Assembly: GCA_000328365.1 (NCBI GenBank)
Contig: KB305236.1
Coordinates: 20,392-84,391 of the forward strand
DNA: 64,000 nucleotides
DNA from: Capitella teleta
Taxonomy: Eukaryota; Annelida; Polychaeta; Capitellidae
Direction of reading: 5' to 3'
Shown here: positions 21,220 through 33,510 of the stretch, piece after piece
How the letters are laid out: each line of letters starts with the position of its first letter
Position numbering within the stretch: position 1 is the first letter of the stretch
Program-made: the position numbers and the translations under genes
Notes under the pieces: generated by a model
What the model saw: only the letters and a program-made list of their open reading frames with translations
Databases searched by the model: none
What the model was told of the DNA's origin: nothing

Positions 21220-23341
21220 ATCAATTATTTATTGGTGGATACAAACGGGTGGATCGCATGGGAGTAAGATGAAATGGAGAATCAGAGAGAAGTTGTCATT
21301 AGTAGATGGCGGGAAAAGGTATCGATGAGATTAGCCCAAGATATCATGCAGTCAGTGTGTGAGGCAAACGGCCAACTGTGGCATGACAGCTGGTGACGAT
21401 ATGTTTTAGCCTTGTAGTCTGTTCAAACCAAGGACAATGCTACTTCTACTATCATAGTGAACTAAGTTTGACTGAGTTAATGTAGATCTCCTTTTGGCTA
21501 TTGATCCCTTCCTTGTTCTGTCGGTGCAAGCATAAACTCGTCAAATATATTCTGTTTGCTTAAGTGAGGATTTATGTTTGCGTATATATTTTTTCTCACA
21601 TGAAGTTTACCTTATTTATTTATTGATTGCATGAGTAATCAGAACCTGCCGCCTCTTCATTCCAGAGAGAAACTTCTGCCGGAGGCTCAACCAAACACGA
21701 TGGTGCGCGCGGTGCAGCAATTCCGGCTCAGTCTTCGCAGTCCGCACTTTCGTCGCACCCTCTATCTTGCCGTCACAGTTGCCGTGGTGACGTGCGTGGT
21801 GTACTACATAAACTCTAGCTCCCGAGTGTCGACTTTGAGCGATGGCATCTTCGTCTCTGCTCGCGTGCACGGTCCGTTGTCCCCCAGCACGGCCGTCTAT
21901 TTGTGGTGCCACGAAGCGACCGACATGGAGTTTCGCCATTACCTGAGCTTGCAGAGCATTCTGACGCACTTCCGCCCAAAGCATCTCGTGTTCTACTACC
22001 TGGAGCTGCCAACCACAGATCAGTGGATGTACAACACATGGTTCAACGACCTGAGGGCTGAGATGGGGGACTGCGATTTCCCTTGAGAGAGTAGCCCCGG
22101 AAGTCTGCGTGCACCCGGATCGGCAGAAGGAGTTTGTCATCAAAGCTCTGATTTCATCCGGTGGTCTGTTTGTGGGAAGCCTCACGATGATCACCCCTCA
22201 AGTGAGCGCCATGGCTCGTGAGATGAAGGGCTCGGGGGACATGCTCATGAACGTGAATGAGGCGTTTCAGGGTTTCGTCTACGTGCCGTCTTCCATGACC
22301 AAAGGAGAGGCTCCGCAGGGGGACGTTCCGGTCAAGTACTTGAAAACGCTCATCAAGCAATGCGTTGATGTGGTGTCTATTGATGAAACTCCTGGCTTGG
22401 TTTCGGAGACGTGCTGCGTGCGGATGAGTTCCTCTTTGAACATTTATCCCAAGGACATCATGACCTTGGACAATAAATTTGGAGCGCTTGCTCGTCTGGC
22501 GATGTACGGCACTTCAGCCGTCCAACAAGCGAAGCCGAACGATGCTGCGCTCATCCCCAAACTTGCCCATTACTGGTGGATTGGTGATAGGCCTATCTCG
22601 TACCTCATGTACTTGTCCATCCTTAGCCAACTGTTTGTCGTGCAAGTTGAACGTGTAACCGTGTACGGGAACAGGGAACCCGTGGGCGAGTACTGGGAAC
22701 TCTTGAAACAGTACCCACGAGTGCGGTACTCTTACCATGAGGTGTATGTCAATTACCACGGCCAGCGCGTAGCCAGCCCCTCCCTGCAAAGTGATATATT
22801 TCGCGGGGAAATTATTTACAAAGAAGGTGGAATCTACATGGACTCGGATGCACTCTTTGTGAAGCCCATCGACGACCTTCGCGGTTACGATGCCGTCGCC
22901 TCTCTTGATATCATGGCCGAGAAAGGGAAATTCCCCGAATATTTCAACCTTGGAGTGACCATGGGAAAAGCCGGAGCTTCCTTCTGGAAGAACTTCAACG
23001 AGGCGAACCACAAATTCCGTTCCGATTTGTACGGTTACAATGGACTTGCGCTGCCCTACAAATTGTGGGAACAAAATCCGACCTCGATATATCACAACCC
23101 TCACCTGCAAGTGCTCTGCTACTACGGCAGGTATCGACCTACTTGGGTTCCGAATTACCTGAATGTGAGCGTACACCACAACACTAATTTCAACTGGAAG
23201 ACGGACGCTTACGCTATACATTATACATTTCCTACACCAGCTGCAATGGAAAGCGAAGTGAACTTGAAGTCTGCTAGCGCCACAGATGAAGCTGCGACCA
23301 TCGCTAGATTTATTCTGGATAAAGCCGGAATTAAGCTGTGA
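21118..23341 (+). CDS. GT32-like type II membrane glycosyltransferase with two halves; one frame disruption
   Basis: Probably a Golgi enzyme moving a sugar from a nucleotide-sugar donor to a glycan or lipid; substrate unknown. Exon 1 ends at 21131 (ATG at 21118, donor GTAAGT). Exon 2 starts at 21666 after TTCCAG and keeps the frame across the junction. An alternative start is the ATG at 21700. A short basic N-terminus precedes a membrane anchor at about residues 37-53. The C-terminal half has GGIYMDSDALF, with the metal-binding DSD at 22841-22849, as in DXD families related to alpha-1,4-galactosyltransferase and Och1. The first half has a parallel GGLFVGSLTM at about 22160-22189, in which DSD is replaced by GSL. 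That suggests an internal duplication with a dead first domain. At about 22080-22082 the frame changes by one base next to TTTCCC. The rest (419 codons) is intact, so sequencing error or a young lesion are both possible. AATAAA lies at 23830. Confidence 0.8.
21180..21218 (+). repeat. (TTA)n microsatellite
   Basis: Trinucleotide run inside the inferred intron of the glycosyltransferase gene. Confidence 0.85.
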
Positions 23342-23829
23342 TTTATTTATTTACTTATTCATTCCAAATGCTTCTGACGGTCTCACTTATCACCGTCTCT
23401 GTGCTTTAAATTGTGTAAAATTTACTGAGCATTTTAGACAAAATTCCAGGGAACTTTTTTTTATACTTAGTTTTGTATCTTTTCACTGTGATACATTGTA
23501 GACCTTGCAATGAGTTTTCATATGCGATCAAACATGCTTGCTCTTCCTCTTTGGGGTAAGGTTATTTATATCGCAATAATTTTTTTACTGTTTGTGCGAG
23601 TGTTTTGCTGTTAAGTGTTTTAGGCATTTTTTATTTGCACCATTTTTAACATGTTTTTTTCTTTTACATGAATTCAACAATCCTTGAACTTTTTACTTTC
23701 CTGGGTCAGTTTCAAATCTAATTTTGTATTTTTCTATGCATCATGCAGCTTATGTTTACAGCTCTATACAGCTGTATTTTTCCTATTGCTATCAGCTGAT
23801 GAAATGCAATCTTAACTTTCTAATTTAAA

Positions 23830-23835
23830 AATAAA
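23830..23835 (+). promoter_or_regulatory. Candidate polyadenylation signal of the glycosyltransferase gene
   Basis: AATAAA about 490 nt after the stop in T-rich sequence. It is the first canonical hexamer I noticed after the stop, and no cleavage site can be seen directly. Confidence 0.4.
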
Positions 23836-23841
23836 AATGTA

Positions 23842-24910
23842 ATGAATTGATTGTGACAGAATATCCAATTTTGCCATTTTCATTTTTCACTATCATTAAC
23901 AATTCTGTGATAATCTGATCTCGATCCAATTCATATTTTTATTAAATAATAAATTATTGTATAATCATGTAAGAGGAGCGATTTTTTTTCCCTTCTGAAT
24001 TAAGATATATTTCTGATGACATACGTGTACTTAATTAATCATTCATGCTCATTTGTGTCTTTTGACCTGTGTCCTTTTTCTACTTGAATGTTTGACTTTC
24101 TTTTTATAAACTGAACTCGAAAAACAAAAATGTTCTTCATTTTATTCATTTCTACTCACCTGAAAAAGTAAATTCTCAATCAGATATCAGGCATCATTGC
24201 ATTGGGATGAAACAGTTCAGAGTTTGAACAAGCGAATAAATTAATGCATACACTTTATTTCATTGGCCACAAAGAATACCGGATGCCATATTCACAGTAA
24301 GAGTTCATTTCATTTATTAAACTGCCATTGCTTGCCGGCATATGTCAGTTTCTTTAGAAGTTCATTTAGAACTCTCATGCAGGAGACATGCAAGCTGACT
24401 GATCACACAAGGGTATATATTGAAATATACATAAAGTAATTATTAGCATAATATAAAATAAGAGTTTATTACTTTTTTTGATATAGACATAATTCAAGAC
24501 TACAAGTCCTCCTTGTAACAGTAAAATTTTACCTGATGCTTAATTGTTAATGAATTCCCTAATTACTAAAAATTTAGTTGAATTTCAGGTCGCAACACAT
24601 TTATACATCCTGACTTTTTAATGCTCAACCTTCAACCGCTTTGATTAAGTTAGGAGGCATCTTTCTTAGCATAATCTGGTTAACTCACCCAGTAGTCATT
24701 TATTGTCCTTAGAAGATATTCACACATATTATATCGGAGATGGTCTCATGATTCGCTCACCAATAAGCGCCCTAATTAATTAAATTGTTAATTAACCTTA
24801 ATTAGCTTCGCTTTGGAAATAGTTATTTGCTCCTGAAACACTGCCATTTCTAAGAAAACAAAAAACAAAAAACAAAACAAAACATAAACTTCTAATCCTC
24901 GTGAATTGAC
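23842..24910. other. Intergenic region between convergent genes
   Basis: AT-rich sequence between the 3' ends of the glycosyltransferase (+) and the ligase (-). It probably contains the 3'UTR of the ligase. No additional gene recognised. Confidence 0.5.
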
Positions 24911-27821
24911 CTATAATTTCCCTTGGACCACTGACTTCTCCTTGAGAACTCTTCGAAGAACTTTTCCAGTGACTGATTTTGGAATCATGTCAATAAATTG
25001 AACTCCGCCTTTGAGATGTTTGTAAGGAGCCACTTTCCCTGTAAGAAGTTCCCATCATTAATCCAGGCACAATGTTCGGCTCTGCATGGGTTCAATTCTT
25101 TTGCTCACCTGCAACGAATCCCTGGATTTCTTTGCTTGTGGCCGTTTTGTTTTCCTTTAAGACAACGAATGCTTTTGGTATTTCTCCGCTGTAATCATCT
25201 GGAATGCCGATCACTGCAGCGTCTGCAACGGCGTCATGTTCCATCAACAGCGATTCCAGCATTGACGGTATGACCTGTGGGCAGAGGAAGGGGGATCGAC
25301 CTCGTTGTGCTATATTTCAAAGCAGTAATTACTAATTGTGTTGAAGGAATTCGTGGAATTAGCCAAAGACTGTCAAACTGTCAATCAATGGCAAAATCTA
25401 ACAATAAGGAACAGATCTATAGTAGATATATCTACCAAGCAAGCATTAATCTAATCATCCGACGATATCAATGGTATATTACATTTCTTTTCGATGAAAT
25501 TCACAAATCTCTTTGGATGCTCTGCAGAGGTGAATCTATGCAAGTGATTTTTAAATGCAATGCTCCAAGGAAACAGATACAAACCACAGCATACATATAC
25601 ACCAAAAAGAGTAGACGTTAACCAATGCATATATCTCTACTTATATTCAAGTAAACATTGCTCTTACTTGGAACCCTTTGCACTTGATGACCTCTTTTAA
25701 TCGGTCGGTGATGAAGATATATCCATCTCTGTTGTAGTAGCCAATGTCTCCTGCATACAAACAAAGAGAGAAGTAAATTATATTTTGTTGATTTATTGCG
25801 CACACTTAAATGCTTATGAACTAGTCGTTCATTATTGATCACAATACTTCAATGTACAAATAACTGACCAGTAGCGAGCCAGCCATCTTTGTCGATGGCC
25901 TTCTCGGTTGCCTCAGGATTATTCATATATCCAACCATGGTTTGTGGCCCTCTGAAACAGACTTCTCCCTCTTGATTAGCTGTCAATTCACCTCCACTGT
26001 TGGGATCCACAACCTTGAAACACACGCAGATATTGAGCACATGCATATCAGGACTATTCTTTACTTTGCATTCTGTTTTTGGTAACATTAATCCTGCTGA
26101 GCCTTGCACATTTCTGCCCTTTGGAATGACCAATGCAAGCCCCATCTCAGTCATCCCCATAGCTGCATCATCGAAATAGTTCACACGGAAAATGGTTTCA
26201 AATTGACCAGTGATGGACACCCACTCTGACGTAGCTCCAGGTGGGGCAGCCTTTTCTTAACGGCTTGTTCGATGCTGGGCAAGACTGGAGCTGCTCCGAC
26301 AAACAGGTGTCGTAGAAAGGAAAGATCATAGCGGTCTATAATTGGAGATTTGGCCAACAGTGTTGCTATGGGAGGAGCAACCGCCGCCACTGGAGTCTGG
26401 TTAATAAAATGATACAATTATTGATTAATTATAACATGTTTGATTATTGACGTACCTGGTATTTGCAGAGGAGACTCAGGTAATCTTCTACGTGGAATTT
26501 AGCCATGAATACTACAGTCTTGCCGTGCGTAATCGCATGCGGAAATAAGAAAATTCCAAATATGTGAAACAAAGGTACGAAGAAAACGGTCGACGAGACG
26601 GAGTCATCTCCGTGGAAGTAGCTCAATTCACTCCTGAAAAAGAAGAAATGCGTGATTTGAAGTCGCATGAAAAGTCTTCAAATTTACGAGGCTTGGAGAT
26701 TGTTAGAAACGAGATTATAATGCGAGATAAGAGCTCCTTTCGGTTTGCCGGTTGTTCCAGATGTAAACAGCATTAATGCAATGTCTTCACGTGGGTGGAT
26801 GGTCACTTTTGGTGCCTCTGGCGTGGCTGGGTCAAGCATGTCTTCGAAACTGACCGCTGCCCGTCCTACCGAGTCATACACAATGAGCAACTGAAAATTA
26901 ATATATTCCAAATAGTCCAAACATTGGTTTTATCAAAATGAAATGATACAATTACTTTCAAATCAATTCCTTTCAAAGCTTCAGTGGCAACTGGAAGAAG
27001 TAGCTGAGTCGTGGCAAAAAATCTTGTGTTAGAATCAAGAAGTTGGGTTCGGATTTCACCTGCAATAGATGAGTGGTTACTCGATTAGTTTGATTGCTGG
27101 ATTTATTCACCTGGTGTGAATACAGGGTTTGATGCTGTGTATATTCCACCCAATGAAAGGCACGCGAACATCACAACGGGGGCTTGGTTGCTGTTTGGGG
27201 TTAAATTCATGAACACATCTCCTTTCCTCATCCCTCTTTGCCATAAGTTATTTCTCATGCGCAGAACTTGAGAATGAAACTCTTTGTACGTCACTTTTGC
27301 TTCAGTAGCTCCGTCAATCTGAAACCGAAACCGAAACCAGAACAATAATATTATAACAAACATATGTGAAACACGAAGTTTGTGTGTGTTTCGTTCTATG
27401 TTTCTTTTGTTGTATGTAGCCTACATGTGACATAACGACTTGGAATGAATTGCATACAACACTGTTAGGTGTCTCAAGGTCTCAGCTGTAAAAGTCCGAA
27501 GTCCAAGAAAGATAGAATGTGAAATAATCACACTGAACTGAATATTATCAGCCTGCACTCACCATAATAAGTGTTGATTGGTTGAATTCTAATGTTTACA
27601 CTTACCATGCAGACTCTGTCCATGTACTTGGAAATCTTAATCTGGACCAGAGACCAAAAGTCCACTGTGTCCACCAAAGGAACCGATGGATACACACTGC
27701 TGATCGGCATGCTTGTTTCGATATCCCACAAATAGTTATGCGCCCCAGCAAAGTGTCTCCGCTGCTTCTGTTGAGTCGATTGCAATGGAGGGATTGTGAC
27801 CCTCTGATGGCTCTTATGCAC
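24911..27821 (-). CDS. 4-coumarate-CoA-ligase / luciferase-like acyl-CoA synthetase
   Basis: ANL-superfamily enzyme: it adenylates a carboxylic acid with ATP, then forms the CoA thioester. Animal members commonly use fatty acids; the substrate cannot be read here. Eleven exons on the minus strand join to 566 residues: 27606-27821, 27111-27318, 26956-27059, 26688-26890, 26456-26633, 26225-26396, 26065-26162, 25869-26013, 25668-25750, 25109-25274, 24911-25038. Every junction keeps frame and has GT/AG. Visible motifs are the P-loop [11 protein letters not shown], the [11 protein letters not shown] block, MGMTEMG (the YGxTE position), GWLATGDIGYY, the ITDRLKE hinge and [12 protein letters not shown] with the catalytic lysine. 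The product ends VVQGKL. GKL resembles a peroxisomal PTS1 but lacks the usual first residue, so targeting is uncertain. A Met at codon 38 is an alternative start, since the first 37 residues look unlike the family. The 51-nt intron 26014-26064 has no stop and a length divisible by three. Confidence 0.93.
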
Positions 27822-28640
27822 TCAACTGTACTCGTTTATCAATGTTGATACACTCGAATGCTTAAAAATTCGAACACTGCAAGTTTGAGGGGGTGGGGCA
27901 CGATAACTCAAGCGTGGAACCCATTGAAATCTAGGTTTCAGAGGGCCCATGCATGCGCAGTGCCTGGCCATTGGGATATAGCCAACATATTGGGGCCGGG
28001 AGGCTTTTCTTTTAAAAGATGATACATGTAATTAACCTTTTACGATACGGTGATTCACTGAATTGCATATTGAAGATTTTCCAGATTTGTTTAGGGAATT
28101 CAAGAGAAGAATTGTTGACTTTCGCTGACAGTAGATAATAATTTGACATTTTAAATCTGAAATGCAAGAACCCGGCACGTAGCACCGGTTTGGTCAGTTA
28201 GTCAGAATTTTCTGCGACCGGGGGAGGTTCAATTACTCGATGGTCATTCGAATCACAAAAGAATGCACCCCAGTAATCAGATCACCGGCTGCATAAAGAG
28301 TTCAAAGAAAAGACCAAGAGGTGACTAAAACTGTAATTATCTGAGGCTCTGATATAGCACCCTTTTTCCGATAAAATTTATTGCCAATTCGCAGAGTCTT
28401 GTTGACTCGTTTAACAGTTCTAAGATCGCTTTATTCTGTTTGGCCATGACAAGCCTCTTCATCAGCTGTGAGATTTTAATTCACATGAATAGAATATTCG
28501 AGCCGCATTCTGTCTGGGCCATGACCTGCTTTAGCGCTATGGTTGGGTGTATATGGAGACATATTTAATAGGTCAACGCCAAAATGGAGTGAAACTAAAT
28601 GACGTCATCCGCCAGTCATACAATATGTGCTTGAAAGGTT

Positions 28641-28681
28641 CGAGTCCGTCGACACTGTTTACGGCAACGACGACGGACTCG
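28641..28681. other. Perfect 11-bp inverted repeat
   Basis: CGAGTCCGTCG and CGACGGACTCG are separated by 19 nt. It lies about 0.8 kb upstream of the ligase start in a CpG-containing stretch. It could be a binding site for a dimeric factor or a small RNA hairpin. Confidence 0.5.
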
Positions 28682-28980
28682 TACTCCACATGGACGTTCT
28701 TATTATACAATTGACGTATACATGTATCAATTGGATGTCAGGTAACTCATGGCTATATACACATGCACATCGCTATGCATCGCGGCTATAATGATGAACC
28801 CAACGCACATGCACTGGCGCGTGCGTGCGTGATGGGGTTTTACGGCTCCACCCAAACCAATCGGATGATACGGGCGCCAGAACAGAAGGCCCGGCACCCG
28901 GGTTTCCCCCTACTCTTATCGATAAATCCCAAGGGTTCTTACAATTATAACGGATTACAATTATAATTCACAATCATAAC

Positions 28981-29078
28981 ACCAGTGGCCTGATCGGGTC
29001 TCGAACCCGGGACCTCGACCCCCACGATCGGCATAGGATTGCAGTCAGTCGGTTAAACCGATTGGATGCCCACCACAT
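28981..29078 (-). mobile_element. tRNA-derived SINE relic
   Basis: Read on the minus strand, the sequence has a tRNA-like order: GGTGGGCATCC, a D-arm-like GGTTTAACCGACTGAC, then a B-box-like GGTTCGAGACC about 50 nt later. The ends do not form a proper acceptor stem, so it is not a tRNA gene. A second, weaker sequence with part of the same body is at 45281-45345. Confidence 0.45.
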
Positions 29079-29825
29079 GCACATGCACTGGCACATTGCT
29101 GTGCTTGGCGGTTACAATGATGAACTCAACTTGTCTTCTCGGTACATGTGGCGATTTCGCTCTTAAACAAATGATAAAAATAGAACATGAAGCAATAAAT
29201 CAGCAACGCTGTCCTCTCTTGCACGACTCTTCCTGCTTGGCTGCATCAAATCAAGAGAAGAAAGTTGATTTAGATGGACCCACCGACCTCACGAGATCAC
29301 ACAGAGGTCATATAGTGCAGGGTTCTGAAATAACTGGTCATAAGTAACAAGGAACGATGCTTATGGCTGATTGGACTTGTCTCCAGTAGTTAATTATGCC
29401 AGTATTCTCGCTAATACCTGCGATGAGGTGAACAAACGTCAATGGAAAGTCACGGTTAATCAGAGACACAAGCCTATTCTCCGGTATCAATCCTAACACA
29501 ATAGTATCCCTCACGCATGCATGGTGGACTATTGCATTTCAAGAAATGTTAAAAGGCCCCTTGATGATTGCAGCCATCCATTGCTGCAGTAATAAAACCC
29601 TCCTTGATTATTGGGTGGCGTTGGATTTCTTGCTTTATTGTAGAATAATGCAGTTGACTGGAAAATTGTGTTTTCATTGTTTATGGAGGTCCATGTGAGA
29701 AAAATGAAAGCCTATTCTGACAGCGAGCATTACTTTCGATGGTTCGTGAGCTGCTGGGGCGAACACGTGTCAGCGCCCAGAGGACGTTCGATTTCCTGTT
29801 GTTATGAATTGAAATTGGGGGCGTT

Positions 29826-29879
29826 AAAAAAAAAAAAAAAAAAAAAAAATGAAATGAAATAAAATAAAATAAAAATAAG
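29826..29879 (+). repeat. Poly-A followed by (AAAAT)n-like repeat
   Basis: About 24 A residues followed by AAATG/AAAAT units. It resembles a retroposon tail that expanded, but no body was identified upstream. Confidence 0.7.
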
Positions 29880-31170
29880 ATTAAATAAGCGCACAATCCA
29901 ACGCAATCAAACTCTGTACAGGTTTTTTTATTTATTTTTTATTTATTTTTTATTTTTTTACATTTTTTTTATAGCATACTCATTATTTACAGTTTTCTGC
30001 TATGCTAGCTCTTCAGGTAAGAAAATATATTCAAGTTCATGTCTTTATCTTCTATTTTATTCCGTATACAGTTGCACATAGGTTAAAACGGCTTACCTTG
30101 TACTGCGGAGTAAACGATCGAACTCAAGGTTGGGTTTATTGAAGTTTTAAACTGCCACTATATTGCGTAATTTTGACATCTCGATTTGTAGATCATAATC
30201 CCGGGGGAAAAGTAGTAAGAAATAGACATATTGCTCTCTTTGCCTCACCGTAATTGTCCCCGCCAACAAACAGCTTAGTAAGCCACTCTAGTAAACCACA
30301 ATCGGCGGTGAGATTTTTGGGGAACGAGTTGCGAGAGACCATTGCATAATATTTCAAGGGTCAGATAACAAATACTGAGATAATACAACAACAATGCGTT
30401 AAGCTGATGACTGAGTTCTTCCCTTTTACATCAATTTTCCTGTCTCTAGTACTTTTTATGTTAGTCCGCAAAGTTTCCAATCACCCCTTGTACATGACAC
30501 GGTAACAATAAAGCCATGTGCCCACGTGAGGTGTGAGTACATTCTTCTTGCTCTTTGATCATTCTTCAAAAAGGAACCCATTTCCCAAAAGCCATTCTCA
30601 GAAACCAGCTGTTACCACACTGATTGCCAACACAACAGACCCTCACGAAAGCAACCCTCTGTGATCTCAGTGACCTCAGTGACCTCAGTGATCTTGAGTC
30701 ACTTGCTTAGCTCCGCTCTGAAAGAGGCATTGGCGATTCAACGTTAATTATATAAATAACATTTATTTGTGTGTATGATCCATCGATGACGATTCATTGC
30801 CTTCAAGTTATCCTCACATGAATGATAACCTTCTCTACTTTTTTTCTGTGGTTAGTTCCTACAGATTGCCTTGAGCACGTTTTGCAAGTTTTCACCGAGC
30901 GACGTGGTAATTTTCCCAGACACAATATGCAAACACGAGCAACATTTCACCACCGGTGACGTCACCGCCAGAAAGCCACTTGGACGTCAGCTGATTATAA
31001 TGAATTGGGCATCTGAGTCATACAATAGCGTTGACACTTCCACCACAGACATAGGTGTTGCTTATGATGTCTCTGCTGGCAGGAAACAATCTAAAATATA
31101 ACAGAAAAAAAGATTTTAAATGACTAAACATACAACTCACTGCTATAGATAACTTCAGTGAACACTGATC

Positions 31171-31406
31171 ATGGCCGAATTCTCGTTTGAAAAGTGTAGG
31201 TGTGGATCATGTGTGGGTTACCTGAAAGTATTGTGTGTCGGCTTCAGAGCATGACGATGAAATGACAAGCATTGAATATCGGCGACAAAGCGTGAAGAAA
31301 AGTAACCGTGTCCTTTCATCGGCATGCTTCGAAGCCGAACACACAATACTTTCAGGTAACCCACACATAATCCACACCTACACTTTTCAAACGAGAATTC
31401 GGCCAT
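31171..31406. repeat. 236-bp near-perfect foldback
   Basis: The outer arms 31171-31245 and 31331-31406 are reverse complements with only one mismatch and one 1-nt indel. The central part is also partly self-complementary (AGCATGACGATGAAA against AGCATGCCGATGAAA). Both ends begin with the same ATGGCCGAATTC read inwards. A transcript in either direction would form a dsRNA hairpin of more than 75 bp. It lies 64 bp left of the two-membrane-span exon. Confidence 0.85.
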
Positions 31407-31469
31407 TAATATGGACAGGAAAAGTGATTTGTTGGAAAATATTACTGTTTACAAATTAAAATGACTAAC

Positions 31470-32005
31470 CCTGGATGGTGGAGTATCCTGGTTGAGAGTT
31501 CTCTAAAATCCTCGTAGAGTTCAGGTTCCGACTGAATCCAGTCGATGACGTCAGAACCAGCAAGCACCTCGATGGCTCTCCGCGTCCTGTCCTCGCGAGC
31601 CTTTCGCTCGAGCGTCCTCTCGAAAGCGGGCGTCTCTCGACAGCACAACACGCAGCCAGACACATAGATGAGGCAACCAGCGCCGATGCACACCGGCCCA
31701 GAGATCTGGAAAGGGCGGATGGCGGTGCCGACGTAGCCCCAGATGCACAAGGCGATTCCGCTGATCAGGAAGAGCATGGCCAGTCCGAACATGCACTGGC
31801 TGAGGGCTTGCAGCGTCGGTCGCAACATCCGAGCGCAGCCGCTGCAACAGCTGCTGGATTCGTTGTTCTTTGGTCGGACACTGCTCACCCACATGTGCGC
31901 AGATGAGCATGAGTCATACGTCGGTCCTTGAGGCGAAAGCGACGTCGACGCAGTTGGCACCTGGGGATCAGGACCGTAGTGACGCAGCTTTGTAAACAAC
32001 CTCAT
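31470..32005 (-). CDS. Two-membrane-span protein, first coding exon (copy 1)
   Basis: A 536-nt exon starts at ATG (32005, minus strand) and ends at a donor AGG/GTTAGT at 31470-31469. It encodes 178 residues plus two bases. Unspliced, the frame would run nine more residues to a stop at 31442. Residues 1-60 are polar and Ser-rich with a CCSGC cluster. Hydrophobic spans lie at about 72-93 and 101-122, separated by a short loop. A CVLCC motif that could be palmitoylated follows, then a charged tail rich in Arg/Glu. The layout, with a GPVCIGAG-type start to the second span, recalls small two-span proteins such as TMEM200 or PIRT, but I cannot assign a family. A nearly identical exon lies at 53676-54211 in the same orientation. 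Later exons were not found. Confidence 0.65.
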
Positions 32006-32008
32006 CAC

Positions 32009-33264
32009 AAAAATGATCCCTTCTCAAAATGACGGAGGCATCAGTTGTCTCTCGATGGGCGCCCACGGAAACACTCCCATTGTAGAAATCACGATCACTA
32101 TGTGCTATCACCCATCTTTGGATTACCGTGCACCCACTGTCCAATAGCTGTTGCTGCTCAGTCAATGGTCATAGACAAGTGAGGCTGGCTTCGAGGGAGG
32201 GGCGCCGCTAAGAGCTCAGGCGATGATTGCGAAGGCCGTGCGGGTTAAAGTCACGTGGAATGTCCTGTTGCATGTCAACCTGTCGTCGCAACCGATGACA
32301 GAGTGACGACTGGGTCACGATATTTTGACATTAGTCGAAGGCAATTCGGCATAGGAAGCTAAATCACGCTCCCTTTCATCTGTATGGATAATTGTAGGTT
32401 CTTTATTCAGCAACCAAACTTATGATATTCTACCGATTTAGTTCATCGCAGTGGGTTAACGTCCTCGGCTTACATGAAATGTGGATGCAATCTCTCTGTG
32501 GCAAGGATTGATGCCGGTTCTCATTCTGCATTCATGGGAGTTTGCTGTTCGCCAGAGCCGACCGGCTGATCTTCCTCATTACTGCCGGCGATTGAGGACA
32601 AATCATTGCCGAGCGAGGAGCGTAACTTCAATCCCATCACAACCTTGTTTCATTACACGGAGATTGGGAGCACGCGGTTGGGGCAGGGCTAATAGGAGAA
32701 CGACACTGATGCAGGACATCCGTGGTGAGCGATGTAATCATATCCACTGGGCTATACGGCATTATGTGATGCTTATTTGTTCCACCACTATGAGTCAATT
32801 TTCGAGAGAGAAACACCAAACAAGCCCCAGTATGAAACATTGCCAACCGATAAAAAATGAGTCTCTGATGAAAAACATACATGTTTGATTGCATATAATA
32901 TATTGTAATCCAAAAGCTGGAACACTGTAATACCTGTCAAAATGACCACTTAGAGGACATGCAAAAGTGATTGTCTTAGACACGTGGTCGTCTTATTGAG
33001 GGTAAAACATGTCGAAATAAAAATTAACTGGGGAAGGCCTTATGGGGTGGAAAAACTAAACAGCAGAAATTAGCATTGTTATCTCAAACACAAATGAAAA
33101 CGTGAAACAACACGCTGTGAACTACGCGTACTAGCAAGTGCACGTGACGAGCAGACTTGTCCTGAGCCATGGGTATAAATTCCCTCGCAATTAGAAGGCA
33201 TAGATATGAAGTGTCGATGCTCTTCTTGCGTGCGGCCCACACCCTTCATCTCACCCTAGCCCCT
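32009..33264. other. Non-coding stretch between exon copy 1 and the repeat array
   Basis: No gene recognised. A stretch near 32440-32560 resembles degraded tRNA-type SINE sequence only weakly. Otherwise apparently unique. Confidence 0.35.
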
Positions 33265-33510
33265 CCCTCACATATCCCATAATTCCTCGCGTGGCAACAT
33301 CATAAAACTGAGAGATATTTGCCTTCTGCTGAACGCGATGAAGATGGGAGTGGAATCAATTCTGCATGAATGTTTCATGAGTTTCATAGAAAACAATCCT
33401 AAAACATTCCGCTTGGTATTTCGAGGCAACCTCGAGTAGAGACTGATTGCTTCGCTGACTCCAGACAAGCGAACTTGTTTTGGCAAGTGAAAGCTCACAT
33501 GTGATGGCTT
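33265..33510 (+). repeat. Array block A, copy 1
   Basis: Matches 40320-40560 in the same orientation along its whole length, sharing TTGCCTTCTGCTGAAC and CATGTTTCATGAGTTTCATA among other stretches. Confidence 0.75.

Larger units (their letters stand above)
27822..31170. other. Intergenic region with SINE relic, hairpin and A-rich tract
   Basis: No protein-coding exon recognised. It should hold the promoter and 5'UTR of the minus-strand ligase just right of 27821. Separate entries describe a hairpin at 28641-28681, a tRNA-derived sequence at 28981-29078 and a poly-A/AAAT tract at 29826-29879. A short repeat of a GTGACCTCA-like unit lies near 30661-30695. Confidence 0.45.
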
